A stretch of DNA of 5,688 nt from Oscillospiraceae bacterium (GCA_016287555.1 JAEFAK010000125.1:1-5688), one strand, 5' to 3'; positions 1 through 5,510 are shown, numbered from the stretch's first letter. Numbers and translations: made by a program. The notes: generated from the letters alone by a model not told the origin.

Positions 1-1
1 C

Positions 2-1036
2 TCCGGCTCGCACAAGCTCAACTCCGCCATAGCCCAGGCCTACTACGCCAAGAAGCAGGGCCTCAAGGGCGTCACGACCGAGACCGGCGCCGGCCAGTGG
101 GGCACGGCACTCTCCATGGCCTGCTCCTATTTCCAGCTCGACTGCAAGGTCTACATGGTCAAGGTCAGCTATGAGCAGAAGCCCTTCCGCCGCGAGGGCA
201 TGCGCGTCTACGGCGCGTCCGTCACCCCCTCCCCCTCCGAGACGACCAACGTCGGCCGCAAGATCCTAGAGGCGCACCCCGGAACGACCGGCAGCCTCGG
301 CTGCGCGATAAGCGAGGCCGTCGAGGTCGCGACCTCGACCCCGGGCTACCGCTACGTGCTCGGCAGCGTCCTCAATCAGGTCCTGCTGCACCAGAGCATC
401 ATCGGCCTTGAGACGGAGGCCGCGCTCAAGAAATACGACATCGTCCCCGATATCGTCATCGGCTGCGCCGGCGGCGGCTCCAACCTCGGCGGACTTATCT
501 CGCCCTTCATGCGCGACAAGATCCAGGGCAAGCTGAACGCCCGCATCGTCGCCGTCGAGCCCGCCTCCTGCCCGAGCTTCACCCGCGGCGTCTATGCCTA
601 CGACTTCTGCGACACCGGCATGGTCTGCCCGCTGGCCAAGATGTATACCCTCGGCAGCAACTTCATCCCCGCACCGAACCACGCCGGCGGCCTGCGCTAC
701 CACGGCATGAGCCCCGTCCTCTCCCAGCTCTACGACGACGGCCTCATGGAAGCGGTCTCCGTCCCGCAGACGGAGGTCTTCAAGGCGGCCGAGGCCTTCG
801 CCAGAGTCGAGGGCATCCTCCCCGCTCCGGAGAGCTCCCACGCGATCAAGGTCGCGATGGACGAGGCGGCCAAGTGCCGCGAGACCGGCGAAGCCAAGAA
901 CATCGTCTTCGGCCTCACCGGCACGGGCTACTTCGACATGGTCGCCTACGAGAAGTTCCACAACGGCCTCATGGACGACTACATCCCGACCGACGAGGAG
1001 CTCCAGGCGAGCTTCGCAGGGCTTCCCAAGTTCTGA
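2..1036 (+). CDS. trpB: TrpB2-type tryptophan synthase beta chain (5' partial)
   Basis: PLP-dependent lyase of the tryptophan synthase beta family; the family joins indole and L-serine to make L-tryptophan in the cytoplasm. The frame is open from base 2 and gives 344 residues. The first visible residues, SGSHK, contain the lysine (codon 14-16) that should form the Schiff base with PLP. Further motifs, numbered from the first visible residue, are ETGAGQWG at 27-34, the phosphate-binding CAGGGSN at 155-161, GLRYHG at 230-235, EGILPAPESSHA at 270-281 and LTGTGYFDM at 305-313. QWG rather than QHG, together with GLRYHG, points to the TrpB2 subfamily rather than the TrpA-partnered TrpB1. TrpB2 proteins are usually about 420-450 residues, so roughly 100 N-terminal residues lie outside the window. 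No trpA follows: the next gene is convergent and a terminator comes directly after the stop. Codons end very strongly in C, which may mean good expression. Family call is firm; subfamily fairly firm; physiological role (synthesis or indole salvage) open. Confidence 0.93.
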   Translation, partial: SGSHKLNSAIAQAYYAKKQGLKGVTTETGAGQWGTALSMACSYFQLDCKVYMVKVSYEQKPFRREGMRVYGASVTPSPSETTNVGRKILEAHPGTTGSLGCAISEAVEVATSTPGYRYVLGSVLNQVLLHQSIIGLETEAALKKYDIVPDIVIGCAGGGSNLGGLISPFMRDKIQGKLNARIVAVEPASCPSFTRGVYAYDFCDTGMVCPLAKMYTLGSNFIPAPNHAGGLRYHGMSPVLSQLYDDGLMEAVSVPQTEVFKAAEAFARVEGILPAPESSHAIKVAMDEAAKCRETGEAKNIVFGLTGTGYFDMVAYEKFHNGLMDDYIPTDEELQASFAGLPKF

Positions 1037-1047
1037 GCTTAAAAACG

Positions 1048-1083
1048 AAGACCGGAGGAACGAACCGTTCCTCCGGTCTTTTT
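1048..1083. terminator. Bidirectional intrinsic terminator between convergent genes
   Basis: A perfect 15-bp inverted repeat has arms at 1048-1062 and 1066-1080 around the 3-base loop AAC. The plus strand continues into T residues at 1079-1083. On the minus strand the stem is followed, after two bases, by five T residues (A run at 1041-1045). It lies 11 bases after the trpB stop and 22 bases beyond the DUF1836 stop, so it can end transcription from both genes. Confidence 0.93.
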
Positions 1084-1102
1084 ATGCCTGTTTGACGCTC
1101 TT

Positions 1103-1717
1103 TTACTTTTCCGGCCGCCTGACCTCGATATTGCCGACCTCCTCGAGGCTCTTGCCCTCGAGCAGCAGGAGCTTTTCCGCGAGCAGACGCGAAAACCCGC
1201 TCACGACGGCGGACATGGTTATGAGGTCGGCCGTGCTCGCCGTGGATATCTCGGAGCTTCCCTCGTGGTCGAGGACGCCGGCGGCCATCTCCCTGACCTG
1301 CTCGATGAAGTACTTCGCGGCGAGCCTGTGGCGGCGCGCGTACGACCTGTAGAACTCGCGCAGCTCCTCGACGGAGAGGTCCACGGGGATCATCGTCTGC
1401 AGCGTCGGTATGCTGAGAGAATGCTTGAGCGAGCATATTATCAGCAGATAGGCTATGTGGACGCGGTAGTATTTCTTCTTGACGGGCTCGGGCATGACCT
1501 TTTTGCGCACGTAGTTGTTTATCGCGGCGGCGGTCAGAAACTGCTCCTCCTTGAGCTCGGGGGGAAGATAATCCAGATAATACTTGAGCAGGACGATGAC
1601 CTGCTCCATATACAGCCCTATATCCGGGATATCCTCCCAGTCGGGGAGCTTATATTCGTCGAGGTACTTTTCCCAGCGCCTGAGCTTGCCCGCTATGAGC
1701 GCCTTGTCAAACGTCAT
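1103..1717 (-). CDS. DUF1836 domain-containing protein, putative DNA-binding regulator
   Basis: The protein has 204 residues from the start chosen here. Residues about 24-100 match the DUF1836 family as I remember it: LPDWEDIPDIGLYMEQVI at 24-41, then FLTAAAINNYVRKK at 60-73, MPEPVKKKYYRVHIAY at 75-90 and LLIICSLK at 91-98. The order 'sets up, NNYVRKK, PPV-like turn, KKYYRxHIAYL' resembles the winged helix-turn-helix of MerR-type regulators, so DNA binding is likely though the target is unknown. The rest is mostly helical with no membrane segment or signal peptide; the tail (about 155-204) is a family-variable region. The frame stays open to an ATG at 1798, but a TTGATT-17-TATAAT promoter (1742-1770) and a strong ribosome binding site (1725-1733) lie inside that extension, so ATG 1717 is preferred. 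The gene is divergent from plsC and could control itself or its neighbour, an inference only. GC is lower than in the flanking genes. Confidence 0.87.
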   Translation of the reverse strand: MTFDKALIAGKLRRWEKYLDEYKLPDWEDIPDIGLYMEQVIVLLKYYLDYLPPELKEEQFLTAAAINNYVRKKVMPEPVKKKYYRVHIAYLLIICSLKHSLSIPTLQTMIPVDLSVEELREFYRSYARRHRLAAKYFIEQVREMAAGVLDHEGSSEISTASTADLITMSAVVSGFSRLLAEKLLLLEGKSLEEVGNIEVRRPEK

Positions 1718-1724
1718 GAGTGCG

Positions 1725-1733
1725 TCACTTCCT
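1725..1733 (-). promoter_or_regulatory. Ribosome binding site that fixes the DUF1836 start at 1717
   Basis: The minus strand reads AGGAAGTGA, one mismatch from AGGAGGTGA, followed by 7 bases and then ATG at 1717-1715. The competing ATG at 1798 has only AAAGGA ending two bases from the codon, which is too close. This supports the shorter gene model. Confidence 0.85.
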
Positions 1734-1741
1734 TTTATTGC

Positions 1742-1770
1742 ATTATATCCCCTCCTGATCCGCCAATCAA
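1742..1770 (-). promoter_or_regulatory. Vegetative promoter for the DUF1836 gene
   Basis: On the minus strand, a -35 TTGATT (1770-1765) and a perfect -10 TATAAT (1747-1742) are 17 bases apart. Transcription would start near 1735, giving a leader of about 18 bases that holds just the ribosome binding site before ATG 1717. The promoter would sit inside the coding region if the 1798 start were used. Confidence 0.85.
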
Positions 1771-1791
1771 GGGCTTCTCCGATTTTTTCTG

Positions 1792-1820
1792 TTGACATGA
1801 TCCTTTGCTTGTGGTAATCT
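1792..1820 (+). promoter_or_regulatory. Candidate distal promoter toward plsC, overlapped by a dyad
   Basis: A perfect -35 TTGACA (1792-1797) is followed after 17 bases by TAATCT (1815-1820), which keeps the T, A and final T of the -10 consensus and has an extended TG one base upstream (1812-1813). The predicted start near 1827 gives about 160 bases of leader before plsC. It faces away from the DUF1836 promoter, with 21 bases between the two -35 elements. The weak -10 hexamer limits confidence. Confidence 0.55.
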
Positions 1821-1838
1821 AATCTTGTAGATTAGATT
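1816..1838. promoter_or_regulatory. Operator-like palindrome over the distal promoter
   Basis: A perfect inverted repeat has 10-base arms AATCTAATCT (1816-1825) and AGATTAGATT (1829-1838) around TGT. It is AT-rich in a GC-rich context and covers the -10 and expected start of the promoter at 1792-1820, the usual place for a repressor site. It is not followed by a T run, so it is not an intrinsic terminator. I do not recognise it as the site of a regulator I know. The divergent DUF1836 protein is one possible binder, by proximity only. Confidence 0.65.
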
Positions 1839-1889
1839 TAATGATCCATCTTGCAAGTTTACCTCGTTTTTTCGACAAGAAAGCTCTCT

Positions 1890-1907
1890 CCGCGCCGCGC
1901 GGCGCGG
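1890..1907. repeat. 18-bp GC-only palindrome in the plsC leader
   Basis: Bases 1890-1907 are a perfect self-complementary palindrome made only of G and C (left half CCGCGCCGC). No T run follows on either strand, so intrinsic termination is not supported. In a transcript from the distal promoter it would form a hairpin just before the second promoter. It may have no function. Confidence 0.4.
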
Positions 1908-1910
1908 GAG

Positions 1911-1939
1911 TTGCGGGCGGTACGGTAATGGTATATAAT
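1911..1939 (+). promoter_or_regulatory. Candidate proximal promoter for plsC
   Basis: A -35-like TTGCGG (1911-1916) lies 17 bases upstream of a perfect -10 TATAAT (1934-1939). Transcription would start around 1944-1947, leaving a leader of about 40 bases before the GTG start of plsC. The -10 is strong and well placed; the -35 keeps only TTG. Confidence 0.7.
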
Positions 1940-1943
1940 TATC

Positions 1944-1963
1944 ATTGCGCCATGCGGCGCAAT
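1944..1963. promoter_or_regulatory. Dyad at the predicted plsC transcription start
   Basis: The arms ATTGCGCC (1944-1951) and GGCGCAAT (1956-1963) are perfect complements around ATGC. It begins 4 bases after the -10 element, so it could be an operator in DNA or a hairpin at the 5' end of the mRNA. Weaker outer arms, CGGTACG (1918-1924) and CGTACCG (1964-1970), also complement each other around the -10. No bound factor can be named. Confidence 0.45.
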
Positions 1964-1972
1964 CGTACCGGC

Positions 1973-1979
1973 GAGGTGA
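1973..1979 (+). promoter_or_regulatory. Ribosome binding site supporting the GTG start of plsC
   Basis: GAGGTGA at 1973-1979 matches seven bases of AGGAGGTGA and is followed by 6 bases and GTG at 1986. No in-frame ATG lies nearby that would keep the N-terminal hydrophobic segment, so the GTG start is well supported. Confidence 0.75.
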
Positions 1980-1985
1980 GCTGAC

Positions 1986-2708
1986 GTGATACGAACGGTC
2001 ATATGGGTCTTTCTGGCAGCGCTGCTGCTGCTTGTGCTTTCCCCAGTCTTTTTCGTGCTCTGGCTCTTCAGGGACAAGAGCGAGGACGCGGGGCCGAACA
2101 GGGCCGCGGCGGCCGTGTTCGCGCCGCCCGTGCGCTTTATGGCGCGCGTCGCGGGGGCGAAGATCGTCGTCGAGGGGCGGGAAAACCTGCCCGAAGGCGG
2201 CGCGCTCTACGTCGGCAACCATCAGGGCTACTTCGACGCGCTCGTGGCGCTTTTATACCTCGGGCCGATGAAGTGCCTGCTGCTGAAAAAGTCCATAGCC
2301 AAGCTCCCGGTCGTCAATATCTGCGTCGACCTGCTCGCCTCCATCCCCATCGACCGCGAGAACCCGCGCGACAGCCTCAAGGGCATCCTCAAGGTCACGG
2401 CCAAGCTCGCCGCGGGCCGCTCGGTCGTCATCTTCCCGGAGGGGACGCGCAGCCGCGGCCCGGAGATGGGCGAGTTCAAGCACGGCGCGTTCAAGGCCGC
2501 GCTCAAGTCCGACTGCGTCATAGTTCCGTTTGCGATAGACGGATCTTATAAATGCTTCGAGGAGCGCGGGCGTCTTCGCCCCGCGACAGTGCGCGTATCT
2601 GTCCTCCCGCCCGTCCGGCCGGAGGAGTACGCCGGCATGCGCGCGCCGGAGCTCAGCGAAATGATAAAACAGAGGATCCAAACGGAGCTCGACCGCATGA
2701 GAGCATAA
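1986..2708 (+). CDS. plsC: 1-acyl-sn-glycerol-3-phosphate acyltransferase (PlsC family)
   Basis: This membrane-bound enzyme adds the second acyl chain to lysophosphatidic acid, giving phosphatidic acid, the precursor of phospholipids. The 240-residue length is normal. Residues about 5-28 form one hydrophobic membrane segment rich in L and V. The acyltransferase blocks are in order: NHQGYFD at 78-84 with catalytic H79 and D84 (HX4D); KKSIAKLPV at 101-109; SIPIDR at 119-124; FPEGTRSRG at 150-158, which binds the glycerol phosphate; and VIVPFAI at 178-184. All key residues are present. It starts with GTG and has a good ribosome binding site. The DegV-family gene follows after 48 bases, and no terminator separates them, so the two are probably co-transcribed. 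Regulation may involve two promoters and two dyads upstream. The family call is firm; the exact acceptor could differ, since related acyltransferases share these motifs. Confidence 0.93.
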   Translation: MIRTVIWVFLAALLLLVLSPVFFVLWLFRDKSEDAGPNRAAAAVFAPPVRFMARVAGAKIVVEGRENLPEGGALYVGNHQGYFDALVALLYLGPMKCLLLKKSIAKLPVVNICVDLLASIPIDRENPRDSLKGILKVTAKLAAGRSVVIFPEGTRSRGPEMGEFKHGAFKAALKSDCVIVPFAIDGSYKCFEERGRLRPATVRVSVLPPVRPEEYAGMRAPELSEMIKQRIQTELDRMRA

Positions 2709-2712
2709 GGCC

Positions 2713-2755
2713 GCGTCTCCGGGCGGATAGAAAATATCCATCCATAAGGAGACGC
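2713..2755 (+). promoter_or_regulatory. Two-part hairpin that can mask the DegV gene's ribosome binding site
   Basis: The outer arms GCGTCTCC (2713-2720) and GGAGACGC (2748-2755) are fully complementary, and an inner stem GGATA (2725-2729) with TATCC (2735-2739) closes a GAAAA loop. The 3' outer arm contains the GGAG of the ribosome binding site (AAGGAG, 2746-2751) and ends one base before ATG 2757. The fold begins 5 bases after the plsC stop, so a ribosome ending plsC would disturb it. This suggests translational coupling, or control by some other factor. The pairing is seen; the role is inferred. Confidence 0.55.
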
Positions 2756-2756
2756 C

Positions 2757-3623
2757 ATGAGCGACTATATCATCCTGACCGACTCCGGCTGCGACATCAA
2801 AGAATCCGAACTCGCCGAATGGGGCGTACGCCGCCTCGACCTGACCTTCAAGAACGTCGAATCCTCCGAGGACTGCACCGACCGTGACGTCTCCGTGAAA
2901 GAGTTTTATGACATGATGCGCGGGGGCGTCGTCTTCCAGACCTCCGCCGCCAATCCCGATTACCTGGCGCAGGTCTTCGAGCGCGAGGTATCCGAAGGGC
3001 GCGACGTGCTCTATATCTGCTTCTCCTCCGGCCTGAGCGGGACGTTCGGCTCCGCCCAGCTCGCCGCGGGCGAGGTCGAGGCAAAGTATCCCGGCCGCAG
3101 GGTCATAGTCATAGACTCGCTCTGCGCCTCCGCCGGGCACGGACTGCTGGTATATCTGGCGAAGGAGCGCAGGGACGCCGGCGCGGGACTCGACGAGCTC
3201 GCGGCCTACGTCTCCGAGACCGTCCCGAAGGTCTGCCACTGGTTCACCGTCGACGACCTCGTCTACCTCAAGCGCGGCGGCCGCGTCAGCGCGGCTGCGT
3301 GCTTCGCGGCGACGGTCCTCGGCATCAAGCCCGTCCTCCACGTCGACGACGACGGGCACCTCATCAACATGTCCAAGGTCCGCGGGCGCAGGCTCGCCCT
3401 CAAGGCGATGGCGGACAAATACCTTCAGACCGCGATCGACCCGAAGGGCGGGATATACTTCATCTCCCACGGCGACTGCATCGAGGATGCGGAGCGTCTT
3501 GAGAACATGATCGCCGCGGCCGTCGGGCACAAGGCCGCCCATATTTCGGACATCGGCCCTGTCATAGGCGCCCACAGCGGACCGGGGACGCTGGCGCTGT
3601 TTTTCCTCGGAACACAGAGGTAG
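2757..3623 (+). CDS. DegV family fatty-acid-binding protein (FakB-like)
   Basis: DegV-family proteins bind a fatty acid in a closed pocket; the FakB members deliver it to the kinase FakA, giving acyl phosphate for phospholipid synthesis. The 288-residue length fits the family. Signatures in order are LTDSGCDI at 7-14; QTSAANPDY at 61-69 (the TS-x-P strand); SSGLSGTFGSAQ at 90-101, the carboxylate-binding loop; VIDS at 118-121; TVDDLVYLKRGGRVS at 164-178; KPVL at 191-194; ISHGD at 236-240; and GPVIGAHSGPGTLALFF at 267-283, whose H273 lies where FakB proteins hold a conserved histidine. ATG 2757 follows AAGGAG by 5 bases. No fakA or DAK-domain partner is in the window. The position just after plsC fits a lipid role. 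Many genomes carry several DegV paralogues with different ligands, so the ligand is not known. Confidence 0.92.
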   Translation: MSDYIILTDSGCDIKESELAEWGVRRLDLTFKNVESSEDCTDRDVSVKEFYDMMRGGVVFQTSAANPDYLAQVFEREVSEGRDVLYICFSSGLSGTFGSAQLAAGEVEAKYPGRRVIVIDSLCASAGHGLLVYLAKERRDAGAGLDELAAYVSETVPKVCHWFTVDDLVYLKRGGRVSAAACFAATVLGIKPVLHVDDDGHLINMSKVRGRRLALKAMADKYLQTAIDPKGGIYFISHGDCIEDAERLENMIAAAVGHKAAHISDIGPVIGAHSGPGTLALFFLGTQR

Positions 3624-3675
3624 CGAAAAGCACAGTCTTTTTCATATACTCCTTCACTTTTGCAGATCTCTTCCT

Positions 3676-3719
3676 AACAGACGAAGGCACGGCGTTTGCC
3701 GTGCCTTCGTCTGTTTTTT
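3676..3719 (+). terminator. Intrinsic terminator after the plsC-DegV unit
   Basis: A perfect 18-bp stem has arms 3676-3693 and 3698-3715 around the loop GTTT, with T residues at 3714-3719. It lies 52 bases after the DegV stop and before the next promoter, so it closes this transcription unit. The minus strand has no matching T run, so it acts in one direction only. Confidence 0.95.
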
Positions 3720-3744
3720 CTTCCGGTTTACGCGGTTTTTCTTC

Positions 3745-3761
3745 CATTGCGCGCGGCAATG
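3745..3761. repeat. Short dyad in the promoter spacer of the SLH gene
   Basis: The arms CATTGC (3745-3750) and GCAATG (3756-3761) are perfect complements around GCGCG. It lies directly upstream of the extended -10. It starts with the same 8 bases, CATTGCGC, found at 1943-1950 in the plsC control region. It may be an operator; the short arms make chance possible. Confidence 0.35.
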
Positions 3762-3770
3762 TGCTATAAT
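3762..3770 (+). promoter_or_regulatory. Extended -10 promoter for the SLH-protein gene
   Basis: TGCTATAAT gives a perfect -10 (3765-3770) with the extended TGn element. The -35 position at the usual 17-base spacing reads TTCCAT, which is poor, as is common for extended -10 promoters. Transcription would start near 3777, giving a leader of about 47 bases. The ribosome binding site GGGAGGAA (3811-3818) then leads to ATG 3824. Confidence 0.72.
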
Positions 3771-3823
3771 AGTTTAATAATCGGTCGATCTGTCCATTCT
3801 CCGCTGAAACGGGAGGAATAAAT

Positions 3824-5461
3824 ATGAAAAAGCGCATCATAAGCATCATCCTCGCCTTGGCGCTCCTGTTCGGGCTCGGCTCTGCTGCCCTCGCGGCGAC
3901 GTCGTCGCCCGGCAGTTCGAGGGTGAATAACTCCGCGGCATATATCTATGCGGCCGTGCCGAAGCCGACCGTCGGCGCCGTCGGCGGCGAATGGGCCGTC
4001 CTCGGCCTCGCGCGCAGCGGCTACTCCGTCCCGGACAAGTACTATCAGGACTATTACTCCGCCGTCGAGCAGTACGTCATCGACAAGGGCGGCGTGCTCG
4101 ACACGCGCAAGTATACCGAATACTCCCGCGTCGTCATCGCGCTCGCGGCCATAGGCAAGGACGCGACCAACGTCGGCGGGTATAATCTCGTCGCGCCGCT
4201 CGGCGACTTCGATCAGACCTGCTGGCAGGGCCTCAACGGCCCGATCTGGGCGCTCATCGCCCTCGATTCGCGCAATTACGCCGTCCCGACCGCGCCGGCC
4301 GGCAAGACGCAGGCCACGCGCCAGATGTACGTCAACCGCATCGTCGACTCCCAGCTCGACGACGGCGGCTGGAACCTCTTCTCGACCCCCTACTACAAAA
4401 ACGGCAGCGCCGACGCCGACATAACCGGCATGGCCCTGCAGGCCCTCGCCAAGTACCAGTCGCAGACAGCAGTCAAGAACGCGATCAACAAGGCGCTCGA
4501 CTGCATCAGCAAGATGCAGGGCGAAGACGGCGGCTTCAGCAGCTCCTACGGCTTCGCGACCAGCGAATCCTGCGCGCAGATCGTCGTCGGACTGTGCGAG
4601 CTCGGCGTCTCGCTGACAGACTCCCGCTTCGTCAAAAACGGCAAGTCCGTCCTCGACGAGCTGCTGACCTACCGCAACTCCAACGGCAGCTTCTTCCACT
4701 CCTCCGAGGAGAGCGGCAACAACCTCATGTCCTCCGAGCAGGGGCTCTACGCCCTCGTCGCCGCCCAGCGCGCGGCCAACGGGCAGAACAGCCTCTACCG
4801 CATGGGCGACGCCATCTCGATAACGACCCCCGTCGCGCCGGCCTACGGCCTGCCCGGCAAGGATCCGGCCGTCAATAAGGTCCCCGTCACGGCGGCGGGC
4901 ACGACCTTCCCCGACATCGCGGGACACCCCAACAAGGCCGCGATCGAGGCCCTCGCCGCGCGCGGGATAATCAACGGCTATAACGCCAGCCAGTTCGGCC
5001 CCAACGACAAGATCACCCGCGCGCAGTTCGCTAAGATCACGATCATGTCTCTCGGCATGACCGCGCAGAAGACGAGCGCCTACTCCGACGTGGCCTCCGA
5101 CGCATGGTACGCAGGCTGGGTCGGCACCGCGACAGCCTACAAAATCGTCAACGGCTACGGCGGCGGCAAGTTCGGTCCCGACGATAATATAACCCGCGAG
5201 CAGGCGGCGACGATGGTCGCCCGCGCGGCGAAGCTCTGCGGCATGAATCCGGATGCTTATTCCGGCGGGTGGAGAGACTATCTCGCCTCGTTCGGCGATT
5301 ATATGAGCGTCTCGGAATTTGCCCGCGGCCCGCTCGCCTTCTGCTACGATCAGGGCATCCTCGACAAATCCGCGCTGAACATCAATCCGCAGGAACAGAT
5401 AAAGCGCTGCGAGATCGCGCAGATGGTCTATAACATGCTCAGCAAGGCAAAGCTGCTGTAA
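3824..5461 (+). CDS. Secreted toroid (prenyltransferase-like) protein with SLH domains
   Basis: A 545-residue exported protein, probably held on the cell wall. Residues 1-25 are a signal peptide: MKKR, a hydrophobic core, then ALAA with likely cleavage after A24 or A25. Residues about 45-325 contain helical repeats of the prenyltransferase/squalene-cyclase-like toroid type: EWAVLGLARSGY (56-67), QLDDGGWNLF (177-186), DADITGMALQALAKY (197-211), MQGEDGGFSSS (231-241) and SEQGLYALVAAQRA (304-317). A Pro/Ala/Thr-rich linker spans about 330-361. SLH domains lie near 362-410 (FPDI, ITRAQ), 420-467 (YSDV, ITREQ) and, degenerate, 490-538 (IKRCE). SLH domains bind secondary wall polymers. The catalytic DXDD of cyclases is absent (nearest is DADI at 197-200), and there is no DUF4430, so a binding or structural role is likelier than terpene chemistry. 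Strong ribosome binding site GGAGG 7 bases before ATG. Single-gene unit with its own promoter. Architecture is firm; ligand unknown. Confidence 0.88.
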   Translation: MKKRIISIILALALLFGLGSAALAATSSPGSSRVNNSAAYIYAAVPKPTVGAVGGEWAVLGLARSGYSVPDKYYQDYYSAVEQYVIDKGGVLDTRKYTEYSRVVIALAAIGKDATNVGGYNLVAPLGDFDQTCWQGLNGPIWALIALDSRNYAVPTAPAGKTQATRQMYVNRIVDSQLDDGGWNLFSTPYYKNGSADADITGMALQALAKYQSQTAVKNAINKALDCISKMQGEDGGFSSSYGFATSESCAQIVVGLCELGVSLTDSRFVKNGKSVLDELLTYRNSNGSFFHSSEESGNNLMSSEQGLYALVAAQRAANGQNSLYRMGDAISITTPVAPAYGLPGKDPAVNKVPVTAAGTTFPDIAGHPNKAAIEALAARGIINGYNASQFGPNDKITRAQFAKITIMSLGMTAQKTSAYSDVASDAWYAGWVGTATAYKIVNGYGGGKFGPDDNITREQAATMVARAAKLCGMNPDAYSGGWRDYLASFGDYMSVSEFARGPLAFCYDQGILDKSALNINPQEQIKRCEIAQMVYNMLSKAKLL

Positions 5462-5488
5462 CAGTAATGGTCCAAGTGAGGCGCGCAG

Positions 5489-5510
5489 GGGCCGATGCCT
5501 TCATCGGCCC
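5489..5510. repeat. Hairpin after the SLH gene, possible dispersed repeat
   Basis: The arms GGGCCGATG (5489-5497) and CATCGGCCC (5502-5510) are perfect complements around CCTT. It begins 28 bases after the stop codon. No T run follows, so it is not a clear intrinsic terminator, although it could slow polymerase or protect the 3' end of the mRNA. It resembles short 'GGGGC...GCCCG' hairpins that I remember as scattered between genes of gut Clostridia. Confidence 0.6.

Noticed and set aside
265..1000. Minus-strand frames opposite trpB.
   Set aside because: They mirror the C-ending codon bias of trpB and carry no recognisable protein features.
1816..1838. The AT-rich palindrome as an intrinsic terminator or a known fatty-acid regulator site.
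   Set aside because: No T run follows it and it lies on a promoter. It does not match the FapR or FabT sites as I recall them, so it is kept only as an unassigned operator-like site.
1841..1984. A 47-codon plus-strand frame in the plsC leader, beginning MIHLASLPRFF and stopping two bases before the plsC GTG.
   Set aside because: It has no ribosome binding site, crosses the proximal promoter and its dyads, and has no recognisable protein character. Its stop position next to GTG is suggestive of a leader peptide but not enough.
2253..3575. A 440-codon minus-strand open frame across plsC and the DegV gene.
   Set aside because: Composition is rich in A, R, D, G and V with no family motifs; it is the mirror of GC-rich coding on the plus strand, where both genes show full motif sets.
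3562..3645. A 27-codon minus-strand frame beginning MKKTVLFATSVF with AAGGAG just upstream.
   Set aside because: The AAGGAG is only 3 bases from the ATG, the frame overlaps the DegV 3' end, there is no minus-strand promoter, and a strong terminator hairpin lies upstream. It could be a remnant, but nothing supports expression.
3624..3675. Possible extra small gene between the DegV stop and its terminator.
   Set aside because: No plus-strand start with a ribosome binding site is present in these 52 bases; it reads as an ordinary 3' untranslated stretch.
3764..4927. A 387-codon minus-strand open frame opposite the SLH-protein gene.
   Set aside because: It is a low-complexity complement of the plus-strand gene, with no ribosome binding site seen and no motifs, while the plus frame has a signal peptide, repeats and SLH domains.
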